40,453 nt of DNA, from NCBI RefSeq assembly GCF_018598555.1, contig NZ_JAHEWN010000024.1, positions 1 to 40,453 of the forward strand, read 5' to 3'. This stretch comes from Curtobacterium aurantiacum (GTDB taxonomy: Bacteria; Actinomycetota; Actinomycetes; Actinomycetales; Microbacteriaceae). A model generated the notes under the pieces. It was given only the letters and a program-made list of their open reading frames with translations. It was not told the DNA's origin and ran no database searches. The first letter of the stretch is position 1, and each line of letters begins with the position of its first letter. The position numbers and the translations under genes were made by a program. Below, one piece after another: positions 18,867-29,449 of this stretch.

Positions 18867-18926
18867 ATGCAGGCGCATGGAACGCGTCGCACCGCAGACT
18901 CTCGTTCGGAAGAAGGACCACCATGA
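18867..18926 (+). CDS. Upstream ORF (leader peptide) coupled to yceI
   Basis: A 19-codon frame encoding MQAHGTRRTADSRSEEGPP. Its ATG is 7 nt after TAGTAT, so it may be translated from a leaderless message, and its TGA (18924-18926) overlaps the yceI ATG (18923-18925) as ATGA. The yceI ribosome site GAAGGAC lies inside this frame, so a ribosome translating the peptide would pass over it and could restart on yceI. The peptide is polar, Arg-rich, without Cys, and not recognisable. Alternatively the frame may be fortuitous. Confidence 0.45.
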   Translation: MQAHGTRRTADSRSEEGPP

Positions 18927-19483
18927 CGCTCACCGCTGACACCGTTCCCGGCTACCAGACCGGCACCTGGAAGATCGACCCGACCCACTCCGAGGTCACG
19001 TTCTCGGTCCGCCACCTCGCCATCAGCAAGGTCAAGGGCAAGTTCGAGACGTTCGACGCCACGGTCGTCACCGCCGAGAACCCCCTGGAGTCGACCGTCG
19101 AGGCGAACATCGACGTCGCGTCGATCAACACCGGCCAGGAGCAGCGCGACCAGCACCTCAAGACGAGCGACTTCTTCCTCACCGAGGAGCACCCGCAGCT
19201 CACCTTCCGTTCCACGAGCATCGAGGCCAAGGGCGACGACCTGCACATCTCGGGCGACCTGACCCTGCGCGGCGTCACCAAGCCCGTCGTGCTCAAGGCT
19301 GAGCTCGGTGGCTTCACGACGGACGGCTACGGCCAGGTCAAGTTCGGCGCCGAGGCGACCACGAAGATCGACCGCACCGAGTTCGGTGTGAACTGGAACG
19401 CGGCGCTCGAGGCCGGCGGCTTCACGCTCGGCAACGACGTCACGATCAACCTCGACGTCCAGTTCGTCCTCCAGGCGGCCTGA
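18923..19483 (+). CDS. yceI: YceI-family protein
   Basis: 186 residues with the YceI lipocalin-like fold pattern: GTWKIDPTHSEVTFSVRHLAISKVKGKF, ASINTGQEQRDQHLKTSDFF, HPQLTFRSTSIE, GDLTLRGVTKPVVL, then RTEFGVNW near the end. YceI proteins bind isoprenoid-type lipids in a beta-barrel. There is no signal peptide, so this form is cytoplasmic, as in many actinobacteria. ATG 18923 has GAAGGAC about 6 nt upstream. Expression seems to be under an operator (18818) and an upstream ORF (18867). A strong terminator follows. Confidence 0.92.
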   Translation: MTLTADTVPGYQTGTWKIDPTHSEVTFSVRHLAISKVKGKFETFDATVVTAENPLESTVEANIDVASINTGQEQRDQHLKTSDFFLTEEHPQLTFRSTSIEAKGDDLHISGDLTLRGVTKPVVLKAELGGFTTDGYGQVKFGAEATTKIDRTEFGVNWNAALEAGGFTLGNDVTINLDVQFVLQAA

Positions 19484-19540
19484 GCCTCCTCGGCCTCGCC
19501 GCCCGACTGAGGGCACCGAACGCACCACCCGAACCCGAGA

Positions 19541-19581
19541 AGAACGCCCCGACTCCCCACGGAGTCGGGGCGTTCTTCGTT
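19541..19581 (+). terminator. Intrinsic terminator after yceI
   Basis: AGAACGCCCCGACTCC, CCAC loop, GGAGTCGGGGCGTTCT: a perfect 16-bp stem followed by a short T-containing run (TCGTT). Confidence 0.92.
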
Positions 19582-19606
19582 GCGCGCTGGCTCACTCGCC
19601 GGCCAC

Positions 19607-19661
19607 GAGCGGGCGAAACACCTGGGCTACCGCTCGTACCCGCCCGGCATTTCGCCCGCTC
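19607..19661. repeat. GAGCGGGCGAAA palindromic element, first of an intergenic trio
   Basis: 55 bp. Left arm GAGCGGGCGAAACACC, right arm GCATTTCGCCCGCTC, unique loop. The gene-free stretch 19484-20050 (567 bp) holds a terminator, this element and two more, and a short upstream region for the next gene; I accept no ORF in it. Confidence 0.9.
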
Positions 19662-19723
19662 GGCCATGGACGCGAGGCCGTGGACACGAGCCCGAGCAGG
19701 AGTGGATGCGGGGAGGCACGACC

Positions 19724-19778
19724 GAGCGGGCGAAAGACCCGGGACGCGACGGGGAGGACCTCGGCATTTCGCCCACTC
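19724..19778. repeat. GAGCGGGCGAAA palindromic element, second of the trio
   Basis: 55 bp. Left arm GAGCGGGCGAAAGACC, right arm GGCATTTCGCCCACTC, unique loop. All three copies of the trio point the same way and are spaced about 93-117 bp apart. Confidence 0.9.
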
Positions 19779-19816
19779 GCGCAGGGGGAGGCGAAACGGA
19801 GCGGACAGCCAGGCCC

Positions 19817-19872
19817 GAGCGGGCGAAACACCCCGGCTCACCGAGACAACGACCACGGCATTTCGCCCGCTC
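19817..19872. repeat. GAGCGGGCGAAA palindromic element, third of the trio
   Basis: 56 bp. Left arm GAGCGGGCGAAACACC, right arm GGCATTTCGCCCGCTC, unique loop. Confidence 0.9.
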
Positions 19873-20050
19873 GCAGCTGCCCTGCCCCGCCCCGGCCCGA
19901 ACCGCGACGGCACGGGAGCGCCCGGCCCGCGTACCGTTGGGCCGTACGAGCACGCCCGGGAATCCGCACGACGGACCCCGAGTTGCACGCAGAGCACGCC
20001 CCCGCACCACCCCCAGCCCCGCACCACCCGCACGACGAACAGGAGCACCC

Positions 20051-20613
20051 ATGGCCACCGACTGGATCGCGATGCAGGCCCTCGCGGCAGCCGAGTTCGG
20101 CCGCCGCGTCGCCGCCGTCACCGACTGGGACGCCGCCACACCCGACTCCGAGTGGACCACCCGTGACCTCGTCGCCCACGTCGTCGACGAGCAGCGCTGG
20201 ATCCCGAAGCTCTTGACCGGGTGCGACTACGCCCAGGCCCAGGCCGACCTCGAGCCGATCGGCGACGACCTGGTGGCCGAGTGGCACCGCTTCGCCACCG
20301 CCGCCACCGAGGCCTGGCGGAACGCCCCGCAGGACACCCCCGTGCACCTCAGCACCGACGTCGTGCCCGCCGCGCAGTACCTCACGGAGCAGACGAGCGA
20401 CATCACGATCCACACCTGGGACCTCGCGCGGGCGACCGGCACCGAGGAGTCACTGCCCGACGACCTCGTCCGCGCGGTGTGGGAGTACTTCGAGCCGCAG
20501 ATCGAGGACCTCGCGGCCACCGGCCTGTACGCACCCCCGGTCGACGTCACCGAGGACGCCCCGCTCCAGGTCCGCCTGCTCGCCGTCACAGGCCGCGATG
20601 CCAGAGTGACGGC

Positions 20614-20617
<4 letters not shown>
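20051..20617 (+). CDS. TIGR03086-type/maleylpyruvate-isomerase-like (DinB-fold) protein
   Basis: 188 residues. AAAEFGRRVAAVTDWDAATPDSEWTTRDLVAHVVDEQRW is the N-terminal pattern of the MDMPI/TIGR03086 proteins, four-helix DinB-like metal proteins of actinobacteria, some of which use mycothiol. SDITIHTWDLARATGTEESLPDDLV supplies the second conserved His/Asp block. Three well-spaced His residues (HVVDEQRW, EWHRF, IHTWDLA) could bind a metal. The reaction is unknown. ATG 20051 is set by AGGAGCACCC upstream. The stop overlaps the next gene (ATGA), so it is probably co-translated with an aldo/keto reductase. Confidence 0.82.
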
Positions 20618-21654
<1,037 letters not shown>

Positions 21655-21666
21655 CGCCCCACGAGC

Positions 21667-21708
21667 GGACGGGAGGCACGGTGCCAGCTGGCACCGTGCC
21701 TCCCGTCC
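21667..21708. terminator. Perfect 42-bp palindrome, GGACGGGAGGC family
   Basis: 21 bp beginning GGACGGGAGGCACGG are followed immediately by their exact reverse complement, with no unpaired loop. It starts 13 bp after the aldo/keto reductase stop. Confidence 0.88.
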
Positions 21709-21734
21709 GTCATCTCGTCACGCGCACCGCCGCG

Positions 21735-21830
21735 GAGACGCCGGCGTGTCCGCACGACGCCGCCACACCGAGGAGACGCCGCCGGATTCGCCGGCGTCTC
21801 GTCGAGACGCCGGCGTCTTCGACGCCGGAG
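21735..21830. repeat. Cluster of GAGACGCCGGCGTCTC-type palindromes
   Basis: GAGACGCCGGCGTGTC (21735), GAGACGCCG...CGGCGTCTC (21773-21800) and GAGACGCCGGCGTCTTC (21804) are variants of one palindrome, able to form alternative hairpins. It lies between two convergent genes and could end the MpaB-family transcript coming from the right. Confidence 0.6.
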
Positions 21831-21851
21831 CGGGACTCGGGCGGGCCGTGG

Positions 21852-22778
21852 TCAGGCGACCGCGCTGCCGTCGGTGCGCTGCAGGCGCGCGATGCGCCGC
21901 CGCGCGGCTCGTTCGGAACCGGTCTGGTCGTCGAGCACCGCACCGATCCCGTCGAGCACGAGCTTCGTGGTGCGGACCACCGGCAGCTCCACCGGGCCGA
22001 CGATCGGCGCACGGAGGCCGAGGAGCGAGCGGTGCCGCGGGTCGAGCGTGGACACCGCTCCCTGGAACACGGCGCGGTAGCCGGGTCGCAGCAGGCGGGA
22101 GAGCGGCGGGTCCTTGATGAACCGGACGACGTCGCGGGTGCGCGAGTCGACCAGGAGTTCGCCGCGGTCGAGGTACCCGTTCATCTGGGCACGGAGCTCC
22201 GCCTCGGACTCGGGCGGGTCGACGATGCGCATGAGGCGCCCGGCCTCGGCCCACTCGCGCACGTAGGCGTCCGCGCCTCCGGGGATCGGGCCGCCCCAGC
22301 GCTGGGCGGCGCGGAGGAACGCGTCGGTGAAGGCGAGGTGCACCCAGCGCGCCAGGTCCGGGTCGTTGGCCGCGTAGGGACGGGTGGTGCCGTGCGCGTC
22401 GACGTACTGCCCGCGGACCCGCTCGTGCAGCCGGAGCACCCAGTCGCTGCCGCTGCGGGCGGTCTGGCGGTCGCCGTAGGTCACGGTCGCGATCCACCGG
22501 CTGGTGCCCGCCAGGCGACCGAACGGGTCCTCGCGGTACCGGGAGTGGTCGGCGACGCCGGCGAGCGCGCCGGGGTGCAGCGCCTGGACGAGCAGTGCCC
22601 GCACGCCGGCGACGATGCCGTGGCTCCCGCCGTGCACCGCCCACGTGGCGGAGCCCGGACCGAAGAAGCCCGCGTCGGTGCCGTGTTCCAGGTCGTCCAT
22701 CCAGGCTTCCGTGCCGGTCGAACCACCCGTGAACGTCTGGTTGAGGCGGGACCGGAAGACGTCGGAGACAGTGGACAT
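21852..22778 (-). CDS. MpaB/DUF2236-family oxygenase-like protein
   Basis: 308 residues. Features of the DUF2236/MpaB (latex-clearing-protein-related) family are present: an N-terminal HGTDAGFFGPGSATWAVHGG, LLVQALHPGALAGVADHSRYREDPFGRLAGTSRWIATVTYG, and HLAFTDAFLRAAQRWGG. Related proteins bind b-type heme through His and act as oxygenases, but most actinobacterial members are uncharacterised. No signal peptide. ATG 22778 is taken because homology starts within the first residues; only a weak GGACGGAAC lies upstream. Divergent from the acyl-CoA ligase gene. Confidence 0.8.
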   Translation of the reverse strand: MSTVSDVFRSRLNQTFTGGSTGTEAWMDDLEHGTDAGFFGPGSATWAVHGGSHGIVAGVRALLVQALHPGALAGVADHSRYREDPFGRLAGTSRWIATVTYGDRQTARSGSDWVLRLHERVRGQYVDAHGTTRPYAANDPDLARWVHLAFTDAFLRAAQRWGGPIPGGADAYVREWAEAGRLMRIVDPPESEAELRAQMNGYLDRGELLVDSRTRDVVRFIKDPPLSRLLRPGYRAVFQGAVSTLDPRHRSLLGLRAPIVGPVELPVVRTTKLVLDGIGAVLDDQTGSERAARRRIARLQRTDGSAVA

Positions 22779-22860
22779 GTCGTCATGTTCCGTCCGTCAC
22801 CTGGGCGCGGGGGTGGCATCGCGCAAAGTGGCCCTCCCAGCGTGCACGGGGGTGGCCCAC

Positions 22861-22866
22861 TAGGTT
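22861..22866 (+). promoter_or_regulatory. -10 box of a leaderless start (acyl-CoA ligase)
   Basis: TAGGTT followed by 7 nt and the GTG at 22874. It supports the GTG start rather than the TTG at 22865, which would fall inside the promoter. Confidence 0.55.
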
Positions 22867-22873
22867 GGGTCGG

Positions 22874-24556
22874 GTGAGCATCGACACGCCTCGTCCCTGG
22901 CTTGCCTCGTACGCACCGGGGGTCCCGCACGACATCGAGGAACAGAGTGGTTCCCTGTACGACCTGGTCGAGCAGTCGGCCCGGAAGTTCCCCAGGCAGG
23001 TCGCCCTCGAGTTCTTCAAGCGCACCACGAGCTACGCCGACCTCGAGGAGCAGATCCTCCGCGCGGCGAACGGCCTGCGGAAGCTCGGCGTGGGCGCGGG
23101 TGACCGCGTCGCCATCGTCCTGCCGAACTGCCCGCAGCACATCGTGGCGTTCTACGCGGTGCTGCGGCTCGGCGCGATCGTGGTCGAGCACAACCCGCTG
23201 TACACGCCGCGGGAACTCCGCCACCAGTTCGAGGACCACGGCGCCAAGGTCGCCATCGCGTGGGACAAGTCCGTCGCGACGCTGCAGGACTTCCCGGCCG
23301 ACGTGCACCTCGACGCGATCGTCTCGGTCGACATCACCCGGGCCATGCCCCGGAGCACCCGGCTCGCCCTGTCGCTGCCGGTCGCGAAGGCCCGCGAGTC
23401 CCGCGCGAAGCTGACGGCGAAGGTCCGCGGCACGGTCAAGTGGGACGACCTCGCCGACACCCGCAAGCTGTCGAAGCGGCACCCGCGGCCGGACACCGAC
23501 GACGTCGCACTGATCCAGTACACGTCCGGCACCACCGGGACGCCGAAGGGCGCGGTGCTGAGCCACCGGAACCTGCTGGCGAACGCCGCGCAGGCCAGGG
23601 CGTGGGTGCCGCAGATCCGCCGCGGCGACAACGTCGTGTACGCGGTGCTGCCGATGTTCCACGCCTACGGCCTGACGCTCTGCCTGACCTTCGCGATGAG
23701 CATGGCCTCGCGGCTCGTGCTCTTCCCCGCGTTCGACCCCGCCCTCGTCCTGACGGCGATCAAGCGCCACCCGCCGACGTTCCTGCCGGCGGTGCCGCCG
23801 ATCTACGCCCGGCTGCAGCACGCGGCCGACTCGGCGAAGGTGTCGCTCAAGGGCATCGAGATCGGCATCTCCGGCGCCATGCCGCTGTCGCAGGACATCG
23901 TCGAACCGTGGGAGGCCCGGACCGACGGCTACCTGGTCGAGGGCTACGGCCTGTCCGAGTGCTCCCCGGTCCTGATGGCCAACCCGGTCTCCCCCGAGCG
24001 TCGACTCGGGTCGATCGGCCTGCCGCTGTCCTCCACCGAGGCGCGCGTGGTCGACCCCGACGACGACACGAAGGTGCTCGGCATCGACGAGCCCGGCGAG
24101 CTGCAGGTCCGTGGCCCGCAGGTGTTCCGCGGCTACTGGGGCAAGGCCGAGGCCACCGACGAGGTCTTCACGCCCGACGGCTGGTTCCGCACCGGTGACA
24201 TCGTGGCCATCGACGCCGACGGGTACGTCCGGATCGTCGACCGCCTCAAGGAACTCATCATCACCGGCGGCTTCAACGTCTCGCCGTCCGAGGTCGAGGA
24301 CACGCTGCTCAAGCACCCCAGCGTCAAGGAGGTCGCGGTCGTCGGCATCACGCAGGGCGGCAACGAGCAGGTCGTCGCCGCGGTCGTGCCGAAGGACCCG
24401 TCTTCGTTCGACCCCGCGGCACTGCGGGCCTGGTCGCGCGAGCACCTGGCGGCGTACAAGGTGCCGCGTCGCGTGGTCGTGGTCGAGGACCTGCCGCGCT
24501 CGATGATCGGCAAGGTGCTGCGGCGGAAGGTGCGGGACCAGATCCTGGACGGCTGA
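22874..24556 (+). CDS. fadD: Long-chain fatty acid--CoA ligase
   Basis: 560 residues, ANL superfamily. P-loop-like YTSGTTGTPKGAVLSH, the substrate-loop GYGLSECSPV, the hinge region GWFRTGDIVAIDADGYVRIVDRLKELI, ITGGFNVSPSEVEDTLL and the C-terminal catalytic Lys in GKVLRRKVRD are all present. It activates fatty acids to acyl-CoA with ATP at the membrane or in the cytoplasm; chain-length preference cannot be read. Start: GTG 22874, leaderless by the TAGGTT-7 nt-GTG spacing; the frame opens at TTG 22865. It ends close to the convergent EamA gene with a small CCGCTGATCAGCGG palindrome between (24578-24591). Confidence 0.92.
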   Translation: MSIDTPRPWLASYAPGVPHDIEEQSGSLYDLVEQSARKFPRQVALEFFKRTTSYADLEEQILRAANGLRKLGVGAGDRVAIVLPNCPQHIVAFYAVLRLGAIVVEHNPLYTPRELRHQFEDHGAKVAIAWDKSVATLQDFPADVHLDAIVSVDITRAMPRSTRLALSLPVAKARESRAKLTAKVRGTVKWDDLADTRKLSKRHPRPDTDDVALIQYTSGTTGTPKGAVLSHRNLLANAAQARAWVPQIRRGDNVVYAVLPMFHAYGLTLCLTFAMSMASRLVLFPAFDPALVLTAIKRHPPTFLPAVPPIYARLQHAADSAKVSLKGIEIGISGAMPLSQDIVEPWEARTDGYLVEGYGLSECSPVLMANPVSPERRLGSIGLPLSSTEARVVDPDDDTKVLGIDEPGELQVRGPQVFRGYWGKAEATDEVFTPDGWFRTGDIVAIDADGYVRIVDRLKELIITGGFNVSPSEVEDTLLKHPSVKEVAVVGITQGGNEQVVAAVVPKDPSSFDPAALRAWSREHLAAYKVPRRVVVVEDLPRSMIGKVLRRKVRDQILDG

Positions 24557-24583
24557 CGCGCGGGCGCCGGGCGCCGCCGCTGA

Positions 24584-25587
24584 TCAGCGGGCGCGCCGCG
24601 CAGGCAGCGCCAGCACGGACAGCCCGGCGACCACCAGCACGATGCCGGCCCATCCGCCGACGCCCAGGCGCTCCCCCACCACGAGCACCGCGAGCACCGC
24701 GGCCACGACGGGCTCGAGCAGCGACAGCAGCGTCGCGACCGACGCGGTCACCGTCCGGAGGCCGAGCGCGTACAGCGAGTGCCCGATCACCGTCGGCACC
24801 AGCGCCAGGTACAGGAACACCGGCCAGTTGCCGGCGTCGGTCAGGAACGGCCCGCCCGCCACCACGGCGAGCACGACGAGCGGCACCGCGGCCACCCCGA
24901 ACACCGCGCCGACGAGCCCGCGTTCGTTCGGCCCGCGGGCAGCCCGCGCGGCCGCGACCCCGACGTCCCCGCCGACCGGCATGGTGTCGGACTCCGCGCG
25001 ACCGACGGCGATCGGCATCCGGCTCGTCGCGGCGTGCATCCCCCGCACCACCGCCCACGAGTACAGCGCGTACGTCAGACCGGCGACCAGGGCACTGCCG
25101 ACGCCGACCGCGAGCGACCGCCCGCCGTCGTCGTGCTCCGAGCGCGCAAGGGTGACGACGACCATGCCGACCACGCTCACCAGGGTGGCGACGACCCAGC
25201 GGCGGGAGACGCGCCTCCGGTCAGCGACCCACTCGACGAGGCCGGCGAAGACGGGTGACGACCCGATGGCCAGCGTCGTGCCGAGCGCGACCCCCGCATC
25301 GGCGAGGGCCGCGTAGAACGCGACCGCGTAGACCACGAGTGACGCGGCACCGAGCAGCGCCCAGCCGCGGGTGCGGCGCTGTGCGACGGCACGCAGGGTC
25401 CCCTGCCCCGCGGTCGCGGCGAGCACCAGCCCGCCGAGCCCGAAGGTCACCGCACCGAACACGAACGCGGGCACGCCGGGCGCGAAGTGCGTCGCGGTCC
25501 CGGTGGTTCCCCACACCGCGGCGGCGACGGCGATCGCCGCCAGACCGCCGATCGGCCTGGAGGCACGCCCCGCGCCCGGTCCGCGGC

Positions 25588-25591
<4 letters not shown>
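24584..25591 (-). CDS. EamA/DMT-family transporter
   Basis: 335 residues with ten hydrophobic segments in two EamA repeats (first half begins [21 protein letters not shown]; second ends [21 protein letters not shown]). Members usually export amino acids or other small metabolites across the inner membrane. An unusually long polar insert (about residues 190-220, [20 protein letters not shown]) sits between helices in the middle loop. GTG 25591 overlaps the stop of the upstream APC permease (GTGA), so the two transporters are co-translated. Substrate unknown. Confidence 0.85.
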
Positions 25592-27573
<1,982 letters not shown>

Positions 27574-27580
27574 GTGGATG

Positions 27581-27586
27581 ATGCTA
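27581..27586 (-). promoter_or_regulatory. -10 box of a leaderless start (APC permease)
   Basis: TAGCAT on the minus strand, 7 nt before the GTG at 27573. Confidence 0.55.
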
Positions 27587-27588
27587 AG

Positions 27589-27621
27589 CCGTCCGGGTGG
27601 CCCACGTGCACACCCGGACGG
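27589..27621 (-). terminator. Hairpin after the small membrane protein gene
   Basis: CCGTCCGGGTG (27589-27599) and CACCCGGACGG (27611-27621) form an 11-bp perfect stem. It lies between the end of the PspC-type operon (27644) and the promoter of the APC permease. Confidence 0.65.
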
Positions 27622-27643
27622 TCCTGTGGACGGGGTGCTCCCC

Positions 27644-27922
27644 CTACCGCCGTGTGCGGGACAGTGTCGCCACGATCCCGGCCACGACCAGCAGCACGCC
27701 GGCGGCGATGCAGGCGGCGAGCAGCAGGGTCGTGGTGTCCACTGAGAACATCGGCAGCGCACTCACGGCCATCGCCCCGGCGAACACGAGCATCAGGACA
27801 CCCCACAGGATCGTGCCGAAGCGCGCGCCACGGCGCGCGGGCCGCCGGACGGGCTCGTCGGGAGCCGCCGGTGGAGCCATCGGCGCAGTCGTCTCGTCGT
27901 TGGTCGTTCCGTCGTTCGTCAT
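27644..27922 (-). CDS. Small two-helix membrane protein
   Basis: 92 residues: a charged Pro/Arg-rich N-terminus (about 30 residues) followed by two hydrophobic helices ([24 protein letters not shown] and [22 protein letters not shown]) and a basic end. I do not recognise a family. ATG 27922 has GAGGAAC upstream and lies just 11 bp after the stop of the PspC/toastrack-like gene, so it belongs to that operon and may be an accessory membrane part of the envelope-stress system (inference). Confidence 0.75.
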   Translation of the reverse strand: MTNDGTTNDETTAPMAPPAAPDEPVRRPARRGARFGTILWGVLMLVFAGAMAVSALPMFSVDTTTLLLAACIAAGVLLVVAGIVATLSRTRR

Positions 27923-27933
27923 CGTCCCGTTCC

Positions 27934-29334
27934 TCACTCGCCGACCGTGATCGCCCGCGGCACGTCGACGCCGCCGCCGAGGATCCACAGGTGCACCGTC
28001 GTCGTCTCGTCCGCATCGGCCGTGCGTGCCGCACGGTTCTCGAGCGTGGTGGTCCGGAGCACTCCACCGGCGCCGTCGTCGTCGCCTCCGCCGGTGTCGA
28101 CGCCGTAGCCGACGCCGCTCACCTCGACCCGCACCGGCACGTCGGTCGGCAGCAGCACGTCGGCCCCGCCGGCGCCCAGCCAGAGGTTCACGTCGCCCCC
28201 GACCGCCGACGGTTCGAGCTCGCGGAGGTCCAGCGTCGGACCGCCGGCCAGCATCGCGAAGTTCCGTTCGGTCCCCGGGGCGGCCCGTTCCACCTGCCAC
28301 GTGGTGCCGCCGATCAGCGAGACCTGGGTGCCGGCGGGCAGGACCCCGGTGACCACCAGGGCCACCGCTGCGACCGTCGAGAACAGTCCGAGCACGTCGT
28401 CATCGCAACCGCGGATCCCGGCGACGATCGTGGCGATCGCCAGCACCGCGAGCGCCGCGGCGATCCCGAGGACCGGGACGGACCACCCGGCCTGCTGCGC
28501 CCAGAACGCGACCCCGGCTCCGGCGACGAGCGCGAGTCCGAGGGACACGGCGACGTACGCCGCCCCGGGTCGCCGCTCCACCCGCTCGGCCCGCCGTTCG
28601 GCCGCCCGCTCCCGTTCGGCGCGCATCCGCTCCTCCTGCTGCCGTCGCCGGTCCTCGGGGCTCGCGGGTGCACCCCACTGCCAGGAGGCCCGTCCCGCGT
28701 CCGTCGCGCCGGTCGCCTCCGCGGTCCACGCGTTCCGGGCCGGGTGCGGCTCCTCGGGGCTGGTCCAGAAGTCGCCCCGCGGTGCAGCGGTCGGTCCGGT
28801 GCCGGTGCCGGTGCCGGTGCTCGCGGTCCGCTCACCGTCCACCCCGCGTCGGGCCAGGACCACGATGAGCCAGACGATCCCGCCGACGAGCATGATGCTC
28901 CACGCGGTGGCCAGGGTCGCCTCGAGCCAGCCGGGCATCCCCCAGGCGTCCGGGACCCCCTGCCACCAGAGGCCGCGGGCGGCGGGCACGAAGGTGAGCG
29001 CCACGAAGGCGCCGATCGCGATGAGCGCCGGGTCCAGGACCCCGCGGATCATCCGCTCGACGTGGATGCGTCCGGCGGTGTCGGGGAGCAACGCCCAGCC
29101 GACGGCGTAGGCGAGGAAGACCGGGCCGCCCAGCAGCGCGACGACGATCGTCACCCCACGGACCACGAGCGGGTCGAGGCCGGTGCGGCGGACCACGGCA
29201 CCGCACACACCGGCGAGCCAGCGGTCGTCGGTGCGGGTGATGCCGAGGCCGCGGACCCAGTCGAAGAACCGGGTCGTCGAGTCGGCGCTGCCGGCAGCGG
29301 TGCCGGGAGCGGAGTCGTGCTGGTGATCGGTCAT
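27934..29334 (-). CDS. PspC-domain membrane protein with LiaF/toastrack-like C-terminus
   Basis: 466 residues. Residues about 15-90 form a PspC domain (WVRGLGITRTDDRWLAGVCGAVVRRTGLDPLVVRG...LAYAVGWALLPD). Further hydrophobic segments follow, a charged Arg/Glu-rich stretch (EERMRAERERAAERRAERVERR), two to three more helices, and a beta-rich C-terminus (VNLWLGAGGADVLLPTDVPVRVEV...TTTVHLWILGGGVDV) that resembles the toastrack/LiaF-type fold. Such proteins sense membrane or cell-wall stress and act with two-component systems. It diverges from a PspC-containing histidine kinase, its likely partner. ATG 29334 chosen; the upstream frame runs through the divergent promoter. Confidence 0.8.
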   Translation of the reverse strand: MTDHQHDSAPGTAAGSADSTTRFFDWVRGLGITRTDDRWLAGVCGAVVRRTGLDPLVVRGVTIVVALLGGPVFLAYAVGWALLPDTAGRIHVERMIRGVLDPALIAIGAFVALTFVPAARGLWWQGVPDAWGMPGWLEATLATAWSIMLVGGIVWLIVVLARRGVDGERTASTGTGTGTGPTAAPRGDFWTSPEEPHPARNAWTAEATGATDAGRASWQWGAPASPEDRRRQQEERMRAERERAAERRAERVERRPGAAYVAVSLGLALVAGAGVAFWAQQAGWSVPVLGIAAALAVLAIATIVAGIRGCDDDVLGLFSTVAAVALVVTGVLPAGTQVSLIGGTTWQVERAAPGTERNFAMLAGGPTLDLRELEPSAVGGDVNLWLGAGGADVLLPTDVPVRVEVSGVGYGVDTGGGDDDGAGGVLRTTTLENRAARTADADETTTVHLWILGGGVDVPRAITVGE

Positions 29335-29449
29335 GGCCACCAGCATCCCGGCAGCGGCGCGCCGACACCATCGGGGTTCCCCCTGACCGGACCCTGATCC
29401 CGGCCCCGCGACCCTGCTGCTGCGGCCGTCCGGGTGCCAGGATTGGCCC
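29335..29449. promoter_or_regulatory. Divergent promoter region between PspC protein and PspC-kinase genes
   Basis: 115 bp that must hold both promoters. CAGGAT 6 nt before the kinase ATG and GATGCT 7 nt before the PspC gene ATG are weak candidates for leaderless -10 boxes. No inverted repeat stands out. Confidence 0.3.

Noticed and set aside
17611..19872. Palindromic elements as a CRISPR array
   Set aside because: Spacing is irregular, the repeats are hairpins with the variable part inside the palindrome, copies are scattered, and no cas genes are present.
19580..20050. Open frames running through the palindromic elements upstream of the TIGR03086-type gene (peptides with repeated Ser-Gly-Arg-Asn or Arg-Ala-Gly-Glu motifs)
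   Set aside because: They are translations of the repeat arms in different frames. The ribosome site AGGAG at 20041 and family homology place the start at 20051.
24578..24591. CCGCTGATCAGCGG as a regulatory operator
   Set aside because: It overlaps the EamA stop codon between convergent genes; a small terminator or chance palindrome is more likely.
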